Source: PALSA-1316 sp964499365
GTDB lineage: Bacteria; Nitrospirota; Thermodesulfovibrionia; Thermodesulfovibrionales; UBA6898
Direction of reading: 5' to 3'
DNA length: 64,000 nucleotides
NCBI GenBank assembly: GCA_964499365.1
Contig: CAZCKU010000011.1
Span: forward strand, 111,030-175,029
The notes under the pieces were generated by a model. It ran no database searches. It was not told the origin of the DNA and was given only the letters and a program-made list of their open reading frames with translations. Of the stretch, positions 39,591 to 48,632 are shown piece after piece. Made by a program: the position numbers and the translations under genes. How positions within the stretch are numbered: position 1 is the stretch's first letter; the number at the start of each line of letters is the position of its first letter.

Positions 39591-41303
39591 ATGAAATATA
39601 TGCTGAATCAATTATTTGTATCTGCAATCCTTGCAAGCTTCCTTGTTCTGCCGGCCAGCGCGCACGCGGCCGTCTTTAACGTGAACGTTACGTACGATCT
39701 ATTTGACGATCTTCCCGGAGATGGCGTGTGCGACGACGGTTATGGGAACTGCACTCTCCGGGCCGCAATTCAGGAGCACAATGCACGTGTTGCGGGTGGG
39801 ATCCCCGGGGCGAATGAGATAACGTTCACTCTTCCCGGGAGTCCTCCATGGACAATAGTACCGCTCGGTAATACGTTAGGGGCCTTTCCGGCCATTGCAG
39901 GAGCACTTACAATTTCGGGACCGGGTGCGGAAAAGCTCACAATAGACATCGGCCAGTTGCAAAATGCGGTGTTCGAAATCACTGATTTCGGCAGCTCCGG
40001 ATTTCTTGTTCTGATCACGGGACTTACTTTTTCGGGCGCATCTCGTTCCGTTGATTCTCTGTTTGCACCCATAACAATATACGCTCAAGATCCGCCGCCG
40101 CTTCTGCACCATGTCACATTGTCCAAGATCGCTATCAGGAGCACCAACCTGGACCTAACAGGCAACGGACCTCTTTATGGGGGGGGGATTGAAGCCCGGA
40201 ATACGATTTTAACTCTGGACGAGGTTCTCGTTGACCGGAACCAGGCACGTCGGGGTGGGGGTGTCTACTGTGACGGCTGCACTCTCGAGGTGAGAAACTC
40301 GACCATCAGCAATAACCGCGCTCTCGAAACCGGCGGGGGGATACATGCAATCCGCTCTGATGTCACAATCAGGAATTCGACGATCAGCGGGAATTATGCC
40401 GCATACAGTGGAGGAGGCATTTTTTCTGGTGACAGTATCAACACAGCCGCAGACCTCACAATCAGAAATTCAACCATTGCCTACAACAGCGTACTGGATC
40501 CGAAAGAGACCGATCCTTATTCGATTTACGGTGGGGGAGGGATTGCTGAATACATGACAACCGGGACAAAAACTTTTCAAAACGTGATCCTCACTGCGAA
40601 TAATGATCTTGGCGCATTTCCGATCATAAACAATGTACCCCGCAGTTTCAGTCATGACTGCTACGGGTCGTTCTCATCCCTGGGATACAACCTTATCACC
40701 AATAATTGGGGCTGTACGATCAGCAATTATATGACTGACAATATCTTCCTCGACAACCGCACAACGACGATACTCCGCCCCCTGGCTTCAAACGGCGGCT
40801 TTGGCCCGACCCACCAACCATTGACGCCTAGCACCCTGTTTATTGACGCGGGGAACAACGCAGGCTGCGAAGCGCGCGACCAGAGGGGCGTATTGCGCCC
40901 CAAGGATGGCGATGGCAATGGTTCGGCTGTCTGTGATATTGGGGCATTCGAGATGGACCACTGCGAAAACGGCAGGATTGATATAACGGTATTTGAAAGC
41001 GGAATAGACTGCGGCGGCGACTGCCCTGCCTGTACGTGCGGTGGTGCCCCGATATACAGAGGTGCGCAGGCCCACTACAGCCTTCAGGCTGCTTACGCGA
41101 ATACCGCGAGCGGTGCACTTATAAGGCTTCAGCAGAACACCATGTTCTGGGAAGACCTTTCCATGTATCTCCCCGGAGCAGTTACTCTGAAGGGAGGGCA
41201 CAACTGTGCCATTACCCAGGTGCTTGGCTCATTTTCAACAATCAGGGGACTGGTGACAATGGCCGGCGGCACGGTGGAATTTAACCAGATCGTGATCGAA
41301 TAG
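39591..41303 (+). CDS. Secreted parallel beta-helix surface protein with CSLREAI-like domain
   Basis: 570 residues: signal peptide (LFVSAILASFLVLPASAHAAV), then the CTLRAAIQEHNA motif, a variant of the CSLREAI domain that often opens secreted polymorphic beta-helix proteins. Repeated strand/turn units follow (EVRNSTISNNRALETGGGIH, IRNSTISGNYAAYSGGGIF, IRNSTIAYNSVL). A second, Cys-rich part begins near 460 (CENGRIDITVFESGIDCGGDC). GGGAGG precedes the ATG. It is likely exported to the cell surface or outside; adhesion or matrix role is guessed from the fold only. It begins the pair of surface genes behind the NtrC operon. Confidence 0.85.
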   Translation: MKYMLNQLFVSAILASFLVLPASAHAAVFNVNVTYDLFDDLPGDGVCDDGYGNCTLRAAIQEHNARVAGGIPGANEITFTLPGSPPWTIVPLGNTLGAFPAIAGALTISGPGAEKLTIDIGQLQNAVFEITDFGSSGFLVLITGLTFSGASRSVDSLFAPITIYAQDPPPLLHHVTLSKIAIRSTNLDLTGNGPLYGGGIEARNTILTLDEVLVDRNQARRGGGVYCDGCTLEVRNSTISNNRALETGGGIHAIRSDVTIRNSTISGNYAAYSGGGIFSGDSINTAADLTIRNSTIAYNSVLDPKETDPYSIYGGGGIAEYMTTGTKTFQNVILTANNDLGAFPIINNVPRSFSHDCYGSFSSLGYNLITNNWGCTISNYMTDNIFLDNRTTTILRPLASNGGFGPTHQPLTPSTLFIDAGNNAGCEARDQRGVLRPKDGDGNGSAVCDIGAFEMDHCENGRIDITVFESGIDCGGDCPACTCGGAPIYRGAQAHYSLQAAYANTASGALIRLQQNTMFWEDLSMYLPGAVTLKGGHNCAITQVLGSFSTIRGLVTMAGGTVEFNQIVIE

Positions 41304-41418
41304 GCTGGGGACAATGTCTCTATCGGGCCTGTGACAGGAAGAAGGCTGCCAACACAGTCGGAAGATTTCAAGTAGTTTGGTAACAGGAAGTGCGCAATTT
41401 CTGAAAGGAGTAATAGAT

Positions 41419-43158
41419 ATGGGAAGGAATATGAGAGCAACGCTCGTTGCAGTACTTTTGTCTTTTGGAACAGCGGCAGCAGCCTTTTCCGGTAATGCCC
41501 CAACGCCTGTCTCCCCTGGCGGCAGCGCGGAGTCGCCTGATATCAGCACACCATGCCCAACGTTCAGTTGGGGTGCGGTCGAAGGGGCAAAGGCCTACGA
41601 ACTGGCAGTGTTTGAGCAGGCGGGCGAGTATCTGGCCTATGCAGAGAACCTTGAGCTGTCCGGAAATGCGGTCCTTACAAAGATCATCCCGGCTCCGGCC
41701 CTTTCCTGGACACCGGGGGCCGGACATTGTCTCAGCCCGGATAATTCCTACACCTGGTACATCCGCAGCGTTGATACTGACGGGAAGGGCATATGGTCCC
41801 AAGGTCAGGCGTTTGACGTGGCCTCTCGATTTTCGGGAGAACAGTTTGATGCTGCGGTCGCCTCTGCAGTGGAACGTTATATTTCGGAGAAGAAGGCACG
41901 AGGACTCTCAATTTCTTCGGGCGCGAAAGGCGGCCCTGCCCCGATGTGGGAGGCAGTACCTCCGGCACTGCAAAAACAGAATAGCCCCAGCGGGGACTAT
42001 TCGACAGCAGGTAACATATCACCTGCCTTTATACCGCTGGACGGATATGAAGGTGAAGGCTCGGTCTACGGCAATTACAACAATACGGGTGACTTCGGCT
42101 ACGTAGGCGGTCTGCGCGCCTCTGTCTACGGCAAACACTCGGCAGCGACTGTCGGTGATGGCGTCCGGGGCTTCGGAGCCGGGACATACGCAAATGGCGT
42201 AACAGGTGAGACTACGGGAACTGAGGCGAGCGGCGTTGCGGGAAAAGCAACGGGGGTTACCGGCCAGGGCATTTATGGTTACGCAAGCAGCAGCGGGGAC
42301 TATCTGAATCACGGCGGTTTTTTCAGGGCTAACGGTAAGAAAGGCATAGGTGTCTATGGCGAAGGCTCGGCGACGGGGCTTGTTGACCCGAACGGCTTGG
42401 CGTATCTCGCTACGAATCATACCAAAAATTACGGCGGATATTTTCTTGCCCACGGGAGTGCCGGAAGGGCTGTCTACGGGAAGGTCGACTCGATTGATGC
42501 ATATTACTCTATGACCGTTGGTTGCAGTCCTTCTTGGTTAGACTGCATACCGGTGGCCGGAATGTTTGAAGCGACTGGACCGTATTCGATTGGTGTGATC
42601 GCGAAAGGTACGAACATTGATTTTTACGCGGGCGGAGCCGGGACAAATTTCGCTCCGTTCACCGGCTCTCATGAGGTTCGTTTTGCTGATGGGATGACGC
42701 CGATTGTCACTCCCGGAAAGCTGGTATCGACGGTGGGGCAAGCAGCCGAACGCCTGACCGAAGATGGCGAAGTCTCGCTTTCGTCCACGCTTCCCACGGT
42801 TCGGGTTTCCGACTCCCCGAACGATCCCGCAGTGTTCGGAGCTCTCGTAAGGGAGACTCAGTCTCCGGGAGGCAACTGGTATGCTGCCGCACCAGGAGAA
42901 CGTTTCGGCATCGTAAACGCCCTCGGCGAAGGCCGCCTCTGGGTATCAGATGCTAACGGCCCGATTACCGCAGGGGATCTCATCACGACCTCGATTCTCC
43001 CGGGTTACGGCCAGAAACAGGATGACGATGTGCTTCATTCCTACACTGCAGCAAAGGCCACCGAGACAGTGGACTGGGACAATGTGACTGATACGGTCGA
43101 ACACAACGGCCGGACATACAAGGTCTATCTTGTGGCGGTCGTCTATACGAGCGGGTAA
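41419..43158 (+). CDS. Secreted protein with tail-fibre-like glycine-rich repeats
   Basis: 579 residues from the ATG at 41419 (AAAGGAG 8 nt upstream), with a signal peptide (RATLVAVLLSFGTAAAAFSG). An N-terminal fibronectin-like domain (PTFSWGAVEGAKAYELAVF) is followed by repeats such as GVRGFGAGTYANGVTGETTG and GVAGKATGVTGQGIYGYAS, each with GxxG turns, as in trimeric tail-fibre or surface proteins. The C-terminal part (RLWVSDANGPITAGDLITTS) is seen in similar secreted proteins. No anchor is visible. Together with the preceding gene it suggests a surface or extracellular structure, function unknown. Confidence 0.8.
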   Translation: MGRNMRATLVAVLLSFGTAAAAFSGNAPTPVSPGGSAESPDISTPCPTFSWGAVEGAKAYELAVFEQAGEYLAYAENLELSGNAVLTKIIPAPALSWTPGAGHCLSPDNSYTWYIRSVDTDGKGIWSQGQAFDVASRFSGEQFDAAVASAVERYISEKKARGLSISSGAKGGPAPMWEAVPPALQKQNSPSGDYSTAGNISPAFIPLDGYEGEGSVYGNYNNTGDFGYVGGLRASVYGKHSAATVGDGVRGFGAGTYANGVTGETTGTEASGVAGKATGVTGQGIYGYASSSGDYLNHGGFFRANGKKGIGVYGEGSATGLVDPNGLAYLATNHTKNYGGYFLAHGSAGRAVYGKVDSIDAYYSMTVGCSPSWLDCIPVAGMFEATGPYSIGVIAKGTNIDFYAGGAGTNFAPFTGSHEVRFADGMTPIVTPGKLVSTVGQAAERLTEDGEVSLSSTLPTVRVSDSPNDPAVFGALVRETQSPGGNWYAAAPGERFGIVNALGEGRLWVSDANGPITAGDLITTSILPGYGQKQDDDVLHSYTAAKATETVDWDNVTDTVEHNGRTYKVYLVAVVYTSG

Positions 43159-43313
43159 GAAAGGCAGACGCGTATTGCTTGAGTTTGCTGGATGATTGAT
43201 CCTGAAGTGTGTGAGCTCACAGGTAAATTACGCAATGAACTGTGGGGCGCTTTGATGCTTTATTTTCTAATCAGCAGTATATATTGCGCACGGTCTGCTT
43301 TTGGAAAAAACTT

Positions 43314-43328
43314 TGGCACGGTTGTTGC
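43314..43328 (+). promoter_or_regulatory. Exact sigma-54 consensus with no clear downstream gene
   Basis: TGGCACG-GTTG-TTGC fits the sigma-54 -24/-12 consensus fully. The predicted start is near 43340, followed by a small hairpin (AGCGG-CAATT-CCGCT, 43348-43362). The next 100 nt have no convincing gene on this strand and the following gene is on the other strand, so a small RNA or antisense transcript is possible. An 81-codon open frame spans the site but lacks family features. The rest of 43159-43462 is empty. Confidence 0.55.
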
Positions 43329-43462
43329 CTCGTTGAATTACGTGGAGCGGCAATTCCGCTACCACAGCGCGTCCGATGCCCGGTATGTTCTGATTCTATT
43401 GACTCTGACTATTAATATCAGGAAGGTTGGACCGTGACCCTCCTCCCCGGCGCACGGCCGCA

Positions 43463-44269
43463 TCAGTGGAAGCAGCATTGCTTGAATTTTTTTCCGCTTC
43501 CGCAGGCGCAGGGAGCGTTGCGCCCGACTTTCGGTGCTGTCCTTACAACAGGTTTTCTGCCTTTTTGCAAAATGGATTCCCCCTTCACCGTGAGGGCACG
43601 CCCAACCATCCATAAATCATAATCCTCCGGCGAGTCAAAGTCTTCTGTAAAGTCATCGATTTCAATAAAACGGGGGCCGACGGTGTGGATGTTGGGATCC
43701 ATGCCGATCATGAGCTGATAATGCGCCCAGCCCGATGCGGTCCGCACACAGGTTCTTTCCCTGTACAGAGCATCAAGCCGCACGAGGTTCTCCCCGTGTT
43801 CGAGCGGAGAGGTGAACCTCTGTGCGAAGAGCTCACCGTGAGGACAGCCGGTGAATCTGCTTGCGCCAATCCTGCCAAATGCGGTCCACTCATCGGTGCT
43901 GTCACTGAATATCACCCTGATCGCCTGCTCACTGAACCACACATCTCCGAGGAGGACTATGGTGCTGCCGGAAGGATTCCACAATTCCTTTGAAGAGAGA
44001 AATTTATATGCCTCTGTCTGGTCTGGTCCGGCGGGGGGTATTTCATAGAAGTCGCACGTCTTCGTCAATCGTGAGGCGAAAAGATCTATTTCACCCTTAT
44101 TAACCACCACGATGACTCGGGCGGGCCCGTAGGCAGTGACCAGGCGGAGAGTTCGGTCAAGCAGAAGCTCCCCCTCAATTTCAACCAGGTGCTTACGCGG
44201 GGTTTTTCGGTAGCCGCCCCAACGGGAACTTCTTCCGCCACAAAGTATGATGCAATGCGTTGAACTCAT
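43463..44269 (-). CDS. Nucleotidyltransferase-fold protein fused to a SEC-C zinc motif
   Basis: 268 residues. The N-terminus has a GT-A nucleotidyltransferase signature (CIILCGGRSSRWGGYRKTPRKHL) with a later acidic segment (IVLLGDVWFSEQAI) where the metal Asp is expected. The C-terminus carries a SEC-C zinc motif (RNAPCACGSGKKFKQCC), usually found on SecA and unlinked proteins. It resembles sugar-nucleotide or MobA-type transferases but I cannot assign a substrate. It is transcribed opposite to its neighbours. Confidence 0.75.
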   Translation of the reverse strand: MSSTHCIILCGGRSSRWGGYRKTPRKHLVEIEGELLLDRTLRLVTAYGPARVIVVVNKGEIDLFASRLTKTCDFYEIPPAGPDQTEAYKFLSSKELWNPSGSTIVLLGDVWFSEQAIRVIFSDSTDEWTAFGRIGASRFTGCPHGELFAQRFTSPLEHGENLVRLDALYRERTCVRTASGWAHYQLMIGMDPNIHTVGPRFIEIDDFTEDFDSPEDYDLWMVGRALTVKGESILQKGRKPVVRTAPKVGRNAPCACGSGKKFKQCCFH

Positions 44270-44458
44270 CTGCCTGGGTCACCTGACATCTCACAACGAT
44301 GATAGCGGACAGCTCTTCCCGACATGCTTAATATCCTCCCGGTGAAATCATCACACAGTCTGCTCCCTGCCAAAGGCAGACTCCACGTCTGTCATGCTGT
44401 AATATTGTGAATTCAAGCGGGTCGGGCTGTCAAACAGCGCTTCGGTTGCACCTTGTGC

Positions 44459-44487
44459 TTGTTTTGGCTTCCCAGACGCTATATACT
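44459..44487 (+). promoter_or_regulatory. Probable sigma-70 promoter of the PstS-like/kinase pair
   Basis: TTGTTT (44459-44464), 17 bp, TATACT (44482-44487). A start near 44495 would leave a leader of about 60 nt before the ATG at 44557. The -35 box is moderate. The rest of 44270-44556 shows no gene. Confidence 0.5.
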
Positions 44488-44556
44488 GTGCTTATGAGGA
44501 GCGGAGACCTCACGGCATATGCGTTGTGTGCCGATACAACGTTGGGGAGAATATGC

Positions 44557-45411
44557 ATGCGTCACAAGCCGGGCATACTGATCAAAGCCTTCTGCCTCAT
44601 GCTGCTTTTTGCGTTCGTCTGTGGTGAACAGACAAACGCCTTCGCCGGTGAAGTCATTCGCATAAACGGTTCCGGCACAGGCCTGGAACTGATGAAACCC
44701 CTCATCGATATCTATGTCAAGGCCCATCCCGGGGTCACGTTCGATATGCAAAAGCCGTTGGGAAGCTCAGGGGCGATAAAGGCCCTGATCGCCGGCGCCC
44801 TGGATATCGCGGTAACCAGCAGACCTCTCAAACCCGATGAAACCGCCAAGGGGGCCAGGGTCAGCATTTTCGGCAAGACACCTCTGGCTATTGTTACAAA
44901 CAGGGGGGTCCCCCGGAAGAATATAATGACCGGGGATCTTGAGGCCATCTACTCCGGTACAACAAGACGATGGCCGGACGGCGAGAACATCCGTGTTGTC
45001 CTGCGGCCTCTGGAGGACATCGATACGAAGATCCTGCGTGGACTTTCTCCGGGCATGGACAAGGCGGTTTCAGGCGCGCAAAGACGGCAGGGCATGATCA
45101 TGGCCGTGACCGATACTGAGTCCAATGAAATGGTAGCGAGAACTGACGGCAGCCTTGGGGCAGCCGGACTCGCCGGTATTATGGCAGGCAATATTCCGTT
45201 GAACATTCTGTCGCTCAACGGAGTCATGCCGGACCCGATGGCCCTGGCTGACGGCAGATACCCTCTGGCAAAGGATATCCACTTCGTAACTACCGGCAAT
45301 CTTCCTGATGCTGCAGCGAAATTCCTGCAGTTCATCTATTCTGAGAAGGGCCGTGCAATCGTTCAAAAGTTCGGGGTGCTTATTACTGCCGGCAGCAAGG
45401 TCCATCCATGA
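44557..45411 (+). CDS. PstS-like periplasmic binding protein coupled to a sensor kinase
   Basis: 284 residues from the ATG at 44557 (GGGGAGA 6 nt upstream); a longer frame upstream has no support. Signal peptide IKAFCLMLLFAFVCGEQTNAFA. The mature part follows the PstS/type-2 phosphate-binding pattern: INGSGTGLELMKPLIDIY, KPLGSSGAIKALIAGALDIAVTSRP, later EAIYSGTTRRWPDG. Its stop overlaps the start of the hybrid kinase by 4 nt, and no Pst permease is nearby, so it probably delivers an anion signal to that kinase. This repeats the binding-protein/kinase layout of the arr locus with an unrelated fold. Confidence 0.83.
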   Translation: MRHKPGILIKAFCLMLLFAFVCGEQTNAFAGEVIRINGSGTGLELMKPLIDIYVKAHPGVTFDMQKPLGSSGAIKALIAGALDIAVTSRPLKPDETAKGARVSIFGKTPLAIVTNRGVPRKNIMTGDLEAIYSGTTRRWPDGENIRVVLRPLEDIDTKILRGLSPGMDKAVSGAQRRQGMIMAVTDTESNEMVARTDGSLGAAGLAGIMAGNIPLNILSLNGVMPDPMALADGRYPLAKDIHFVTTGNLPDAAAKFLQFIYSEKGRAIVQKFGVLITAGSKVHP

Positions 45412-47840
45412 CGTCCCGCTACGGCGTCATAACGTCCACCACTACCACAATTGCCGTGATTATTGCCGTCGCAGTGACTATGGTAATACCGGCCGCCTAT
45501 TTCATGATCTCCTACCAGTACAAGGGAGGGAGCATCGAGGCCCAGGCCGAGCTCTCCGCGAGAAGCGTTGAAAGACTTATTATGGCAAACCCCAAAATGT
45601 GGCAGTTTGAGGAGATACGACTTCAGGAACTGCTGCAGCACCGTCACCACCAGGATCTGCCGGAGGTGCGGCTGATCAGGGATGCAGGAGGGAATATCGT
45701 GGCCCAGATCACTGAATCCCCTTCCTCCCCTCTTATCACGCGCTTCTACGATATATACGATGCCGGCATTCCGGTGGCTCGACTTGAGCTTTCGCAGTCC
45801 CTCGTGCCGCTGATTGTCCGCACCGCTGTTGTGGGTTCACTATCATTTTTCCTGGGGATTCTCATATTTGTTGTCCTGCGGACCGTGCCCCTGCGGGCCG
45901 TGAGGAAGGCGTATCAGGCGGTGGAGGAAAGTGAGCTGGCGCTCCGCCAGAGCGAGGAGAAGTTCCGGGCGATCTATGAAAATATCGGCATCGGGATTGC
46001 ACTGATAGGCAAGGATATGCAGATCCTCTCGATCAACCGGCAGATGAAGAAATGGTTTCCGCATATCGCGCTCGGACAATATCCCGGGCCCGTCTGCTAC
46101 CGGTCCTTCAACGACCCGCCGCGGGAAAACATATGCAGCTATTGTCCGACCGTGCTGACCCTGAAGGATGGCCAGGTTCATACGGCGGTCACGGACACTC
46201 CGGCCGCTGAAGGCGTGAGGAACTACCTGGTCATAGCGACACCGTTGCTGGCTGCGGACGGATCGATATCAGCAGCTATAGAGATGGTTGAAGATGTGAC
46301 CGATCGCAAACTGGCCGAGGAGAAGATCCGTCAGAGCGAGGAGTTCGTGCGGAGTATTCTGGATACCGTGGATGAAGGCTTCATCGTGGTCGACCGGGAC
46401 TACCGCATTCTGACGGTCAATAAGGCATACTGCTATCAGGTGGGCGGTTGCGGTGAGACGATCATAGGCAGCCATTGCTATGAGCAAACACACAACAAAA
46501 GCCGGCCGTGCTATGAAGAAGGTGAGGAATGCGCTGTCCGGCAGGTATTTAAGACGGGAAAGCCCCATACCGCGTTTCACCGCCATAAAGATACCGAGGG
46601 AGGCACACTGTATGCCGAGACAAAGGCCTACCCCATCTGTGACGCCTCCGGTGCCGTCAGCTCGGTGATCGAGACCATAGCCAACATAACGGAGAAGCAC
46701 CTCCTTGAAGAAGAACGGCTCAAGACCCAGAAGCTTGAATCAATCGGTACACTTGCGGGCGGTATAGCCCATGATTTTAATAATCTCCTGCAGGGTGTGT
46801 TCGGATACATCTCAATGGCAAGGATGACCATCGACAGGAAGGAAAAAGCTCTTGCCATGCTCGACCAGGCGGAGGAGGCCCTCCATCTTTCAGTCAACCT
46901 GACGACCCAGTTGCTGACCTTTTCCAAGGGCGGCAAGCCGGTAAAAAAACTGACAAAAATCCTGCCCGTAGTCGAGAACGCAGTGAAATTTGCCCTGAGC
47001 GGCTCCCATACCAACTACAGAATGGAAAATCCGGCTGACCTGTGGTCTGTCGAGGCGGATGATGGTCAGCTGGCCCAGGTGATTCAGAATGTAGTGCTGA
47101 ATGCGAATGAGGCGATGTCGGGAAGCGGAACGGTTGACGTATCCCTGGCAAACATGGATATTCCCAAAGACATGGTCGCCGGGCTGCCGGATGGGGGACC
47201 GTTTGTCCGCATATCCATTAAGGATTCGGGTATCGGAATCCCCGAGGAGAATCTGGCGCGAATCTTCGATCCCTATTTCACCACAAAGCCGAAAGGAGGG
47301 GGCCTTGGGCTGGCGACGTCCTATTCGATCATCAGGAACCACGGGGGGGTGATCGAGGTGAAATCCGACCTGAACAGAGGCACTGAGTTCGCCATCTATA
47401 TCCCCGCTGCCAGGAGCGCCGGGATTGAGACTGTGACGACGGCATCGGATGCTGCGGGTACGAGAAAGGGCAGGATTCTGCTGATGGACGACGAAGAGAT
47501 GGTGAGAAACGTTGCCCGCGAAATGGTTGCCGTGTTGGGCCACGAAGCCCTGTGCGCTGAAGACGGCCGGAAGGCCATCGATCTGTTCAGGCAGGCAAAG
47601 GAGTCCGGTGCTCCCTTTGACCTGGTCATCCTCGACCTGACTGTAAAGGGCGGGATGGGTGGAGAAGAGGCGATCAAGGCGATCCGCGACATCGACCCTG
47701 ATGTCAGGGCTGTCGTCTCGAGCGGATACGCAGACAGTCCGGTGATAGCCGACTACCGTGCGCATGGCTTTTCAGCGGTTTTGAGCAAACCCTACCGGAT
47801 CGACTCACTGCAGCAGTGTTTGCGTCTCTTCCTTGCATAA
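45408..47840 (+). CDS. Membrane PAS-PAS hybrid histidine kinase with receiver
   Basis: 810 residues. N-terminal helix (TIAVIIAVAVTMVIPAAYF), a periplasmic part of about 100 residues, second helix (VVGSLSFFLGILIFVVL), PAS domains with Cys insertions (VCYRSFNDPPRENICSYCP and HCYEQTHNKSRPCYEEGEEC), kinase core AGGIAHDFNNLLQGVFGYIS, HATPase (KDSGIGIPEENLARIFDPYF) and receiver (ILLMDDEEMVRN, LVILDLTVKGGMGGEE). It joins the preceding PstS-like gene by ATGA overlap. The receiver Asp sits in DLTVKGG instead of the usual DxxMP, a variation seen in this type of kinase. Confidence 0.9.
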   Translation: MTSRYGVITSTTTTIAVIIAVAVTMVIPAAYFMISYQYKGGSIEAQAELSARSVERLIMANPKMWQFEEIRLQELLQHRHHQDLPEVRLIRDAGGNIVAQITESPSSPLITRFYDIYDAGIPVARLELSQSLVPLIVRTAVVGSLSFFLGILIFVVLRTVPLRAVRKAYQAVEESELALRQSEEKFRAIYENIGIGIALIGKDMQILSINRQMKKWFPHIALGQYPGPVCYRSFNDPPRENICSYCPTVLTLKDGQVHTAVTDTPAAEGVRNYLVIATPLLAADGSISAAIEMVEDVTDRKLAEEKIRQSEEFVRSILDTVDEGFIVVDRDYRILTVNKAYCYQVGGCGETIIGSHCYEQTHNKSRPCYEEGEECAVRQVFKTGKPHTAFHRHKDTEGGTLYAETKAYPICDASGAVSSVIETIANITEKHLLEEERLKTQKLESIGTLAGGIAHDFNNLLQGVFGYISMARMTIDRKEKALAMLDQAEEALHLSVNLTTQLLTFSKGGKPVKKLTKILPVVENAVKFALSGSHTNYRMENPADLWSVEADDGQLAQVIQNVVLNANEAMSGSGTVDVSLANMDIPKDMVAGLPDGGPFVRISIKDSGIGIPEENLARIFDPYFTTKPKGGGLGLATSYSIIRNHGGVIEVKSDLNRGTEFAIYIPAARSAGIETVTTASDAAGTRKGRILLMDDEEMVRNVAREMVAVLGHEALCAEDGRKAIDLFRQAKESGAPFDLVILDLTVKGGMGGEEAIKAIRDIDPDVRAVVSSGYADSPVIADYRAHGFSAVLSKPYRIDSLQQCLRLFLA

Positions 47841-48032
47841 GAAAAGACGACAGAGGGCCAGAGGAAGAAGGATATGCCCATTGCGTCTGCGGGATGACTT
47901 CCAATGTCAAAACAAGGGGATATGTTCTCTCGTTCCCTTAACTATTCTTGCGCATGATGGCTAACCAGCCTGACCGCTGAAGGCATATCGGTTCATTCGA
48001 TGCATTGGCCGTTATGTATCGACGCTATCTAT

Positions 48033-48062
48033 TTGACTCATATCTTCAATCGATATGATAAT
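48033..48062 (+). promoter_or_regulatory. Probable promoter giving a leaderless start
   Basis: TTGACT (48033-48038), 18 bp, GATAAT (48057-48062). The predicted transcription start is at about 48069, at the ATG (48068) itself, so the mRNA may be leaderless; no Shine-Dalgarno is present. The rest of 47841-48067 shows no gene. Confidence 0.5.
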
Positions 48063-48067
48063 TCTCT

Positions 48068-48619
48068 ATGTGTCCGAAGGCGAAAAACCTTTCTGCTTCC
48101 TCTTTCCGGGACGAATGCCTCCGGGGCATCGAATGCGACGGCGACAGGATCCTTGCGATCCATGATATGCCGACGGGCCCCCGGCTGAAGCTGCTCTTCT
48201 GGATTATGGCGGGCGGCATTCCCCTCCTGGTTGTCCTGAGTATGGCCGCGCCACCGACGGTTTCAGCTGTTCTAATGGGAATATTCGTCCTTGTTCTGCT
48301 GGTCGCGGCCCAGGTACGAAGGACCTACGCCGAGATCGACCTGCACGGCCGTGAGATCAGGATGACATGGAAGGCGGGCCCCCTGGTACGGCAGAAGGCC
48401 TATGCCCTTGACGACGATGTGGCCGTAACCATACAGGACAAGGGGCAGGTGTTCGAGGGGTATACGATGCCGTTGTTTTCCGTGGTGATTGCCGGACGAG
48501 GAAAGCAGATCACCCTCTATACGACGGATGATCCCGAAGAGGCTATGGCAGTACAGAGGGAAATTGCCGCTTTCATGCGTACTGTTTGTCTGTCGACACA
48601 ACAGCGACAATCGGTTTAG
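48068..48619 (+). CDS. Two-helix membrane protein of unknown function
   Basis: 183 residues: a short Cys-containing N-terminus (about 1-40), two adjacent membrane helices (LKLLFWIMAGGIPLLVVLSMA and VSAVLMGIFVLVLLVAAQ), and a soluble C-terminal part of about 95 residues with beta-rich PH-like look (EIDLHGREIRMTWKAGPLV). I do not recognise the family. It ends 13 nt before the LysR gene's start and could be cotranscribed. The ATG lies at the predicted transcription start. Confidence 0.6.
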   Translation: MCPKAKNLSASSFRDECLRGIECDGDRILAIHDMPTGPRLKLLFWIMAGGIPLLVVLSMAAPPTVSAVLMGIFVLVLLVAAQVRRTYAEIDLHGREIRMTWKAGPLVRQKAYALDDDVAVTIQDKGQVFEGYTMPLFSVVIAGRGKQITLYTTDDPEEAMAVQREIAAFMRTVCLSTQQRQSV

Positions 48620-48632
48620 TATAAACCGCTCT

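Noticed and set aside
43434..43622. 62-codon plus-strand frame behind the orphan sigma-54 site
   Set aside because: It is antisense to the SEC-C end of a real gene, lacks a ribosome site and shows no protein-like motifs.
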